A stretch of DNA of 29,286 nucleotides from the NCBI GenBank assembly GCA_020650975.1, contig JAIPMN010017594.1, positions 951 through 30,236 on the forward strand, written 5' to 3'. Position 1 is the stretch's first letter. Each line of letters opens with the position of its first letter. The DNA comes from Apostichopus californicus. Lineage: Eukaryota > Echinodermata > Holothuroidea > Aspidochirotida > Stichopodidae. Shown in pieces: positions 10,501 through 22,500 of this stretch. A program made the translations under genes and the position numbers. The notes under the pieces are model-generated. The model did not search any database. It saw only the letters and a list, made by a program, of their open reading frames with translations, and had not been told where the DNA came from.

Positions 10501-13500
10501 TTGGATTGCTCAGTTGCTTTAACTGAGCAATTGAACATTCTTCTGCAAAATGTTTAATTGACAATTTATCATATCTCGTCAATTCAACATTTTTCTGCAA
10601 AATATTAAATTGTCAACTTATGGGGCAAAGATATTCTTATGTTTGATGGCACTTTTAAGCTTCTGTAGATACAGGTAGAAGGTGCATCGTGGATAAGACA
10701 CTGAATGTTTTCTCGGATTCACATTTATTTCATGAATATTCATATCACAAAACAAATCATAACATCTAACGGATGAGCACCTCATCAAGGAAGAAGCAAG
10801 ACAGATACCTTTAACGAGATGTAGAATCCCTCGTCGGGATAAGTCAGCTGGCTCCACAAATCAACAGCTAGACCCCACTTTAGTCCTCGTTCAGCACTAA
10901 CCTGTAACAGACAATGAAGATTGATTAGGGAGGGCGTTGTGGTCAAGTGGTAAAGGCAGTGGACTTGTGATCTAAGGATTACAGGTTCGAGCCCTGGCCA
11001 GATCATTGCATTGTGTCCTTGGGCAAGGCGCTTTATCTCCATTGCCCCTCTTTACCCAGGTGTATAAATGGGGACTTGCGAGGTGACTTGTAAATATAGT
11101 TGCGTGCGCCGGTTTGTGGCTGCACCCTATGGGAAGTCCCCCAGGTGACACGTGGCTGTGGTGCCCCAGGAGAGATTGTTTGAATTGTGCACACTTTGGT
11201 GTGTAGGTGTGACAAGTTACCAATGACCAGGGTTAAGAACAGCGCGGCGAGACTTTATTGTAAGTTGCGCTATATAAGAACTGTTAATTATTATTATATC
11301 TTCCCAAGCTAAAAACCTTCCCAAGTAAGACTGATGAAGTTATGGTTTCTATTCTTATACACCATTTATATCTGATACGTTCCCTAGGTGGGGGAAATTT
11401 CTCTCTACGGCAGGCATTCATGTTCTTCACATTTTATACCTTGTTCAGGTTCAGGGGATATGAGATTATGAAATACAACCAGCTATATTCTTCCTAATTC
11501 ACAACTTTCTGATAGAAGGAGCTATATTCATCATAATTCAAAACCTTCCAAATATGGCAGGTTCATTTTTCATATTTCAGAACTTTATAATACAGGGAAC
11601 TTTATTCTTCATATTTCACTATTATATAACATATATGGAACTATGTTCTGCCTACTTCATGTCTTTCTAATACAGGGAACTGTATAATTCATATTTCACT
11701 ATTGTATAACATATATGGAACTATGTTCTGCCCATTTCAGAACTTTCTACTACAGGGAACTGTCTTCTCTATGTTTCAAACTATATAACATACAGGGAAC
11801 TATGTTCCACCGATTCCAGAACTTTCTAATACAGGGAACTGTATTCTTTCATTGTATAGTGTATATGGAACTATGTTCTGCCTATTTCAGAGCTTTATAA
11901 TACAGCAAGCACGATTCTCTATATTTCCCAACGTTCTAACATATAGGGAACTATGCTCCACCTATTTCATGGAACTGTCTTCTCCATTTTCCACGACTCT
12001 CAAACATACAGGGAACTATGGTCCGACTATTCCAGAGCTTTCTACTGCAGGGAACTGTCTTCTCTATGTTTCAAAACTGTCTAACATACAGGGAACTATG
12101 TTCCACCTATTCCAGAACTTTCTAATACAGAGAACTGTATTCTTCATTTTTCACTATTGTATAGCATATATGGAACTATATTCTGCCCATTTCAGAGCTT
12201 TCTACTACAGGGAACTGTCTTCTCTATGTTTCAAAACTCTCTAACATACAGGGAACTTTGTTCCACCTATTCCAGATTTTTCTAATACAGAGAACTGTAT
12301 ACTTTATATTTCAATATTTTATAACATGTAGGGAACTATGTTCTGCCAATTTCAGAGCTTTCTAATACAGGAAGCAAGATTCTCTATATTTCACCTCTTT
12401 CTAACATATTCTAACCTATTTCATGGAACTGTCTCCATTTTCCACGACTCTCTAACATACAGGGAACTATGGTCCACCTTTTTCAGAACTTTCTAATACA
12501 GTGAACTGTAATGTTCATATTTCACAACTTTCTAATACAGCATTATGGAACATGGATGACTCGTTCACAATGATTTCATATTTGACTCCAATTTCAGCTT
12601 GAGCTGTCTCTGAATGTATCTTCACTCTCAATCTACGAACTTTTCTTTGCAGTTTATACTACAAATGTTGCGATATCCATTTTCCATGATCCACAGGGAC
12701 ACTTCATGCATATTCAACACATACCTTGTGCAGCTGACACGTAGCAGTTCCAGTAGAAAAGCTGCCGATAAAGTTGTTGGTTTCTAATTTTTTAACGATT
12801 TGGCCCTCAGATATGATGTCTGAAAGAAAGAAGGGAAAAGACCCAAAAATAATAATAATAATAATATAGCAAAATCTGTAAAATAATCTGTCTTCACTTT
12901 AAGACACATAGCTACTAACATCTGAAGCCCGATACATCTTTCTTTTATTTAAGCTTAGGCACTTATTTCCAACATAGCTTTCATGTTAGGCTAGTGAAGT
13001 ATCCTCCAAAAATTATGACAAAATAATTCAAAAACTGTTCTGCACCAAGTGACTTTTCAGAAAGAACAGAAACATCAATTGGTTCAAGAAAAGCTGCATT
13101 GGACTTTCCTTCAATAAGTTAACAGAATTCATACTATGGACCACACTATTACCTCGGATGGTTACATCTTCCTTACTTCACTTACCCAATATTCCCATAT
13201 CCCACAATCCTTCTTTCTTTACACGTGATATAATTTCTGCTAAGGTGTCACTGAAGTATCCAAAGAGTTCATTCTGGAGATCGACCTCTACACCGAGGAG
13301 TCGGTTCAAAAACTTTGGTAAACTATTATAATCTGGAGAAAAAAAAATTAAGAAATGAAAAAATCATAATTATTGTAATTTAACTTTATTACCATACAAT
13401 AATATTTTAAGAGTTTATCGGAGTACATACTCTGCGTTTAAACCAGGCAATAACATCCTTATCGCCTGCTTCATCTGGAATATATCGTTTGATAAATTTA

Positions 13501-16500
13501 TTTTATTATTTATTTATGAAGTATCTGACATTGGTAGAGTATACTAAATGATATTGCCATCACTGTTACCATTTGAGCAAGGAATTGGTCAATTTATATT
13601 ACGATGAAAGATTGAATTAGAAAAGTACACTAAGGGGCTGACAATCCTTTCCAATTGAATCCAAACTCAAGAACAAAATCATCAGAAAGCTCAGACATAG
13701 AAAGAAAATGCAAAGGTTTTAGAATATATGACCTGATCACTTCTTAAACTGCAGTAATTGAATATGATGCATTTCCTGAAGTAATGAATGTATTTGTGTG
13801 TATTTGAATGAAGTGTTTACGTTTGTATGTAACAAGCAAAACAACAAGAACAAGATTACTGTGGAATAAGAACAGATACGGCTCACGATGTAACAGGCTA
13901 TTTATAGTAACAGGTGATTTCCTCTGGAAATGCAACATGCTCCTAAAATCAATTTGTCTTAAACAGTTGCCTACAAAAGTAACAAAATATTTTTACTAAA
14001 AGTAAATGCATGACTTTTGAACTTTGTGATTTAAGACCACCAAAAGTTAACGTCAACATACCTTTATCTAAAGAAGCAAAACTGAAATGTTCATTGGCTA
14101 TGATCAAGCCAACACCAATGAGAGCTTCCTTGCAATCTGGGGGAGATTAAAAAAAAAAAAAAAACATAAAACAGATATAAGACAAATGAAAAAAGTTACA
14201 GTAAATACAGTACCTGAAAGAACTTGATATTGGATCAATAATCGGAGTAAAATTTAAACAGATTAAGGACAAGCATAAAAAAAATAAAAATATAAAGACA
14301 TTTTTAAAAGAACATCAGCACTTTCTGACTAGAAATGAATTCAATCCAAATGACTTCAGGAAAACAAGTATTATGGGGGAGGGGGGGGGGGAGGGGGAGG
14401 GAAGGATTGGTACGAGGAGGTACGAGATGGGGATGTGGAAGTACACATTGATGGGTACTACTGTTCTTCTGTCATCCCTGGTCATCAGTTTTTTTTTTCC
14501 TCTGGTTGTCTAATTGGACCCCATAACATATTGTGAAGACAACTGCCCTTACTGCATTCAGACTGATGCAAATAATGTCAATAAGTAAAATATAACACGC
14601 TTGCTTCAAATGACTGAGTGTACCTGCAAAGAATCGACTCCTAGGTGGTTTTACCATCGGCGTTTCACTGCCGACGATAGACTTCATGACCGACTCCAAG
14701 GCTATACGACCATACTGAAATATATTAATATAAAAAAGGAAAGATCTGTATGAATATTCGAGATTAAAAAGAAACAAAATAACGATCATGACGATTTGAT
14801 GCAGCTTTATTAACATTTTCAATCATTTTGATTTACACAATTCTAAACCTCTTCAATCAAAGAAAATAGCATAACACAGCACAGAGCCTTTGCCCAACCA
14901 TCTGTCCACCATCCCCAACCCCCCCACCTTCTATACAAGGCTTCCCCTTTTGACAGAGCCTGAATAAATTATATAATATATGGAAAATAGAATTTTGGAC
15001 AAAATTATCACACAGTACATTTATTTGTTGGAATGGAAAATAGTCATCGTTAATTTATCGTTAATTTAATTTATCTTATATGTTAATGAATGGTATGTGT
15101 AGAGATGAATAAAGCGAACTTGGAACAAAAGACAACCTTTGACACTGACCTTATTATCAATATTGAACTGGCTGAGGTCCCGAACCTCAGTTGCACGTCT
15201 GTCACCGTGTGTAAGAGCACCCTTTTGGACGGATAATTAAAAAAATTTAAAAAAAAAAAAACATCAATAAGGATTCAACAATGAATGGTTTTAGGGTCAA
15301 TAGGTTAATAATAGAAAGTAGCACCATACTGTTCAGTATCTGAATGTGTCATTTTGAAGAGAATGATCTGAATTACACTGACCACTCTTTGAATGTTTTC
15401 ACTGCAGGGAAGATCTTGCATTACTAGGTTCTAAATTCAGAGATAATTTAATAGTAAAGTGTCTCCCATACCACCCAACCCAGAGGAAATATAAGACATT
15501 ATATTATTATTTTTTCCGGATTTCCGATTTTAAGTATAATGAAGCACCTCGTACTGATATGACTTGTCAGAGAAAATCCATCCCCCCCAAAAAAATAATT
15601 ATAATAATATTAAAAAAAATATATCAATAATAATAATAATCATAATAATAATCATAATAATTACCATAATAAAAATCATAATAATAATAAATATTCACTA
15701 TATGGCACCTATTCTGCAACTGTGATACTATTTGAGAATAAACTTTTGTACCTTCTACCATAGGTAAGTATCACTGAATGTAATTGCAGAGTAGATTGCT
15801 AAATGTTGTATTGTCTCAACCTACTTTCAAAGGCATGCAATAGCCCGTCTTTTAACTTTTTCTTAAACATTTGTTAGCTAACATTGTAGGAATAAGCTGA
15901 AGTGGATGAGAAGTACAATAATAAATTGTAGAGCAATTAATGATGTCTGCCCGACTTACGAGACATTCCAATCTCTTGGCGACGATGGAAGCGAACCGCC
16001 TCTCCCCGGCCAGTTCGGATATAAGAAAGACATACTCTGGGGCACTGACTTGGTTAGATCGATGAGTACGACCTGTAAACAGAACCGTGAAAGATTCACC
16101 AAAATCAATTTCATTAATACTCCGAATGAAAGCGGGAACAGCTTAAAGTTAAGGACTTGCATTGCAAACGGTATCATGGTCTGCGAAGGTATCTTCGGAT
16201 GAGACGAGAAATGCCTCTGACCTATAAACTTCAGGAACGGGTTAAAAATGTGAAACAGCCAGCCCCTTACTCGACAGACTCACCAAATTGTTGGACTGCC
16301 CTGTCGGCACTCCATGGAATTTCTAGAGTAATGTGGACCCGTCTCTTCTGGTTTGGAACCCGTCTGTCTGCTTGGAGAGAAATCCCTGAGCTAGCTGCCT
16401 CTGATATTATTGCCACATACTGTGAAACAGTTTAAAATAAAAAATTTTAAAAAACATTTTTAAATTTTTTTTAAAAATAAATCTTTTAAAAATAATTTTT

Positions 16501-19500
16501 TTTTTAAATAAATCAATTTTTTTTTTGTTCATGTTTATTGTCTTTCTCCAGTATAAAGTATAATTTTTTTTTTATTATTATTAGTATATTTTGGGTTTTT
16601 TTTTTATGTGTGTAACTTGGTTTTGTTCATGTTTAATATATTTCTCCAGTATAAAGTATAAGCATGGTTTTGTTTCTTAGATACCACAGTGTTTTGCTCA
16701 CCTTTTCTCCATCCATGAAACGTTTCTTTTCTGTGAGGTTTAATATCTCTAGTGGTACGTCCATCTCACATCTAGATTCGTATTGCACGTTGCCATCGTT
16801 ATTGCTGACTACTCTGCCCTTTCTGCCGGTCATCTGGAATAAAAAATAAATAAATAAATAAATGCTGTGAGGCATCGATTTCATTTTACGGAGCAACTTG
16901 TTTTCGGGAAAGTGCATGTAAGTAGGGCAAAGGGTACTGAAACTTTGTTTTTGAAGATAGGCCTAGTACTACACATTTAATTTCTTTCATTTGGATTTTC
17001 TAATCCCTGAGGCAACTGGTTGAACTCTTGTTCTAGCCAAAAGTCTCATTTTACGATTCGTTTATACTTGCCCAGTCAGTTTTCTGATGTTCATTTACTA
17101 TACATTTCTTAACTTGTTTTTTTATTCTTAATTTTTTTGTTGACAAACAGTGCAGACTAATACCATCGAATATTAACTTGTTTAACTACTTTTCTATTCC
17201 AATCGAGTATTCACACGTCACGGAAGCTTCAAACTTGGTTAACAAATTTCTGCAAGTACAATTATTCTGAGTATTAACTCCTACTATTAAAAGTATATCG
17301 CTTAAGTCAAGCAACTTTCTCAAGGAGAATTCATACCTCAGCAACATTTTCGGGTCCACCAAGTTCCTCGATGAGCTCATCCAGGGTATTGGGGGGCAGA
17401 ATAGGACCTAGTTCCTCCAACATGTCCAGGAGTTCCTGCTTCATAAGAGAAACTCTGTCGTATGCATCCATGCCTGGTAGACTGGTCTGTCTGGTAGCTA
17501 GAGAATAAAAAGAGTATATGGAAGGGGTGGGTCAGTGACATGGTGACGCTTATGTGAATTGAGCAAAATATATCCAGACTTTGTCTTCATTAAACCAATG
17601 GGAGTTATTAGCATTGAAAAGTAGCTCACTGCTTTCTTTCTCTTAACTAGATATAAATGTTATGTTAGATTCTAATTTTATTCTTCAAGAAACATAGCCT
17701 CTAGGTCTGACAACACAGTTACTGTTTCCGGGGGTTCTCCATCAATTTTTAATTAGGGCCATAGCACAATATTGGTTGGAGCAAAGATCCTGACAGGCAG
17801 GATGGATGTCTCTCCTAACCTATATCGAACAATCTGCGTGACATATGGGTCGGGGGTGTTTTATGCCTAAGGCATTCAGACTCGGCCTATCTCGAAAAGT
17901 GCATCATTGCGTGTCAATTTCATTCTTTTTACGAGCCTGGATAAAATCTTTCACAGTCCGGATCCGACCCACCCATCAAGACCCGCTGGTCCAGGTCGTA
18001 TCACAGGCTACTTCTTCGCAAAAGAACCGACCTTTGACCTACATTAAGCACCTCACAATGCCTTTTCAGTTAAGACACCCAAAATGATGACGATGATAAA
18101 CACAACTAAAATACGACACCCGAAACCAATCCTGACAAAGGAATTACTTTCCCGCAGCTTACCGGATGGAAAACTAGGCATTGACGATGAAAGCTTGCTT
18201 TGGTAGTCCTCTGGTTTCGGTTTGCTGATAGAAGTCTTTGGCGTTATTCCCAAGGCTCTGAGGGCGCTGTCCGCCATACTCTTCATCTGTTCTTCCTCTC
18301 GATCCTTTCCTTTGCCTTTCTTACGAGTCTTCTTCTTCTTTGTCTTCTTGGCGACTTTGTCCTTCTTCTTCGTCTTCATACCTTTCTTCAACCAAGGATC
18401 TTTGGATTCGAAAATAGAGAAATCGTACGACTTGGATAAAATATGGAACGGTTTAAGAATGGAGAGAGTAGATACAAATGACTAAACAAAGAACACAGTA
18501 AGATCCATAATTTATCCTTTTGAGAATAATAATCATAATAATATTGAGGGTTTATAAAGCGCAGGTGAATCCACCAATAACGGTGCTGCTCAAGGCGAAT
18601 CACAATATTACCCCTGGTCAACGATAACCTGTCAAATATAGAGACAATCCCTCCCCACATGGCCATATGCTAAACAGTGCCCCAACTGACAGTTTATCGC
18701 ACAGGTCCCCATTTATACACCTGCAGGGTGAAGAGAGGCAATGGAGATAAAGTGAATTATCCAAGGACACAACCTAATGATCTGGCCAGGATTCGAACCT
18801 GCAGGCCTAAGATCACAATCCATGGCCTTAACCACTTGACCACAACGCTCTCACTAGAAACACCAATTTAGTTGACGTCTGTTTTAAAGTCTCAACAATG
18901 GCAAAGAGAGGGAGTAACACTGGTTGATTTTATCAACACAACTGTATATGAGTGGAATATTATGTTAGACAACATTTGCATCATCATAAGCAGCACAATT
19001 TCATCTCTGCTAGAGGAGTGATCATCGTCGATGTCTCATCCCCCAAAAACTCCATCACTCACCGTCATCTGAATCGGAATCTCCAAACGGGTTGAACTCT
19101 TCTTCATCATCGTCCTGGTCATCATCATCATCCTCCTCCTCTTCGTCCGAGGAGGAGAGTCCGGAAGATAGGGACAATTTCTCGCTGTCGAGGTCGGAGA
19201 ACTCGGAATCGTGGCTGCTGTCACTCATGATGTCATCATCACTACCAGTCTGCCGTTTCTTCTTCCTTTGATTGTTGGCGTTGCTCTTGCCTGCGAATAA
19301 TAAAAGAGAGGACCAAATTAATGAATTAATGTCAATTAATGTCATTATAATTTCGTTCCCCCATAAAGAAAACAAATTGAACTTAACCTATGAAAGCCTC
19401 AATTTTCCAGCAAAGAACAGCAAAGAACTGTGTTCCAGCAAAGAAATGGATTTTAATTTCGTTCAAACTTCATAAGGTTTTGTTCAGCATCGAATGGGAT

Positions 19501-22500
19501 CCAAACATAAGGTGGCTGGTAATCTCTGACTTCCGTGGACATTTCCTGGATTTCATGTTCCTTCGTGTCCCCAGATTGTCCTTGGATTAATTGTACTGTC
19601 TCCAGATTGAAACATTGCAAGTGTCCTTGAAACTATCCCAGAAATACTAGAAACACTCTAAATAATTCAAATTGATCCTATCTGGCCTTCAATGCTCAGA
19701 AACAGCTTGCATGGAAGCCATGCTAAACCCCTCAAACTTCAAATCCTCCCTTAAAGTAGGTGGGGAGGATAAGTGGCCCTAAATGCTCCCTCTGCTCTTG
19801 TCACTCTTTACCACTCAACGACTCCATGTTGCTAAGCTACGACCATTATGTTTTAAAATTTGTTATTAACAAGAAAACAATAATTTTCACTATTGCAACT
19901 GTTTTTCAAAGCAAGTAATTTACCTCTCTTCCGTTTCCTCTTGCCGTTACGTTCTTTAGTCTCGGCTTTCGTATCTGGGTCGAAAGATAGTCCAAACAGA
20001 CCAGCCATCTTGGCCCTGTTTGGTGCTGGGAAGTGTTTCTCTATAAGAGAACTGAATACACCCCTGAAAAACAAAGAAGAGAACACAAAGATATTGATTT
20101 ATATCGGCAGACAATTCGATTCATTTTACAAAATCAAAGGATATTATTTATACTTCCATACAAGGGGGGCTGCAAATTGCTGCAAACACAGGTACTTAAC
20201 AGTGACTTCAAATATTTAAATTAAGTCTTACTTTGCGGTCGAGACAAAATCAGAGAGTTCTCCTCCGGCTTCTTCTAAGGCATCCAACGTCCTAGCTTCA
20301 CCGGTCGACTGTAAACCAATCACCACACACTGAAAGAGGAAACAGAACATGATGTCACAATTTTAAAGCAACTGGGAGTGTCTTTAATGTAACTTTTCAA
20401 GCAAGTTCACTTGAAGGGCATCTATAGTGTCATGTTGATTCCATTAACGTCAGAGCAGCTACATGCAGTCTCGAGAAATTTGGTTACTTTTATTCAACAC
20501 ATAGCCTGAATCATGAGTTCTCTATTTCTTTTTTACGAGCATATTAGTCGCAGCAAAAAGACCAAAGGGAACCATAATCTCACTTTATACCTAGATTGAG
20601 TACTGCATATATGTGGTAGGCTGGTAGGGCCCTTAGGTCTAAGACCTCCAGAGCCTGTATACCTGATTAGATTGTCCGTCGATATTTCTTTTGCGTGCTG
20701 GATTGAAATCTTTGCAGGTCACCTATTTGGAATTCCTGGCTTTAACCCATCACATTTCCATACAACATATACCTAGCCTAGCTCACATTGTATAAAAGAA
20801 CCAAAGCTAACGATTTTAAATTTTTATCAAATGTTGATGATAACTACCAGCTAACTGTACTGTACCCGTTTTAAACTTTAAACTTTAAATTTTTTATTTT
20901 TTTTTGAAGTTCACAGAGCAAATTGAACTAGTAGCTAATGTAGGCAGTGCTATGAAGTTATGATCTACAGTTTACTACCTTAAGAAGACAGTTTTAGGAC
21001 TTTGTAAAAAAACATGTATCTATACCGGTGTATATGTTGGAAATACGAGACCAATAAATTATAAGCACTATCAAGTTCCATATAGGTCGCGTACGGTGCA
21101 ACTTAGCAAGTCAAATTACTTCATATCAGTAGCGTACTAATTGTGGGGCGGGGGTGGTCCACCGGGTACCAGCAGGGGGAGGGGCTGCCACATCCTCCCA
21201 AAAAATAAGAGAAGATACAAGAGAAATATGAATGAGAATCCTGAACATAGTCAGTTCAAAGCTTTGCCAAAGATAGCACTATTTTGCATCTAAGCCACTT
21301 TACATAAATAACATTTCCTACCCCTCCCCTTAGACCCATTGCTTTCATAGCAATGCCACAGACTTAAGGTGCAGAAGCAAGTATGGCCTCACAAGTACTC
21401 CTACTCCTAGTTTGTCGCATAAATTTTTTTTTCTTTAAACCAAATTCTGCTTTTGTTGTCGCCATGGTTACCTTTCCCATCTTCACAGCTTCCTGTGCAC
21501 TTCTGACCGCCTCCTTGACCTTGGCGGCGATGCAGAGATACTTGAAGAACCGTTGGTGAGCAGACCAAAACTGACCCCACATGAACTTGGAAAAACTTGG
21601 ATCTCCACTCATCAGATTTGCAGCCCGCTGGAATCTCTCTCTGGCCTCACACCACTGAAGGAGGAAAAACAAAAAGAAGTGTAATTACCATAGCAACTGG
21701 AGGGATATTTCAGTAATGTCTTCTACAACAGATTATTACATTGAATAACTGTTTGTTTGTTTTTGTCATTTTGTTTATTCTACTTTAAGGGTCACTAAAG
21801 TGCTTGAAGAAAGAGTTATGCAAATGTTAATGAATATACATTTTCACTCCTGTCTTGCTTTCAGCTAAAACTCCCTTTATTTTCATTCATAAACATCTTT
21901 TCCATATGCATTGATGTCAGCGATTTTCAGACAATTTTGCTTCTACGATGACAACACAGTAACATTGATCCTGGCAAGATAACATACTATATAGGTCACA
22001 CAAGTATACATGGACCTGTTAATGGAATCTACTAAAGGATATTTTGCAGAATTGCTTGTCATATACCTGCCTAATTGCATTGAACATTATCTAAATGACA
22101 GCAAATAGATTTTTTTATTAAAGTGAAACTTCTCTGATGAAATGATTGGCTTTGTTATGACAACCACATCGGGATTATATGTGACAAATCTCCACAGCAA
22201 CTATTGCCATGGCAACACTCACCAGTTTAACTGCTCTATTGTACATCAACTTGAAGTTGTCTGACAATGGGATTTCCCTGATACTAAAGCCAACACCTTG
22301 AAAGCTGAGCTGTCTGGCCATGTACATGCCCCTCAGTTTCATATCCATGGCAACAATCTCCATAGCACCGACACCCCTGTAACAAGATACAAAAATAATG
22401 TTATATCACTTTGTAATTACAGATGAGATACCATATTTGTCAAATCACTTGAAAGTGTCAAATTCATCGAATAGTGTAACTTTGAGACCACTTCTTGACG

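Noticed and set aside
10930-11005. Functional tRNA gene from A and B boxes
   Set aside because: No matching acceptor stem; the SINE body and ATT-rich tail follow directly.
11715-12244. Plus-strand open frames rich in Phe/Tyr/Leu repeats
   Set aside because: They are translations of the intron 24 satellite, with no start context or splice support.
15906-16202. 98-codon plus-strand frame over exon 19
   Set aside because: It is the antisense shadow of exon 19, whose minus-strand translation matches SBNO motif VI.
16831-16833. Internal start at the Met of MTGRKGRVV
   Set aside because: It is directly preceded by a good splice acceptor, and the preceding exon ends in phase with GGPENVAE as in the family.
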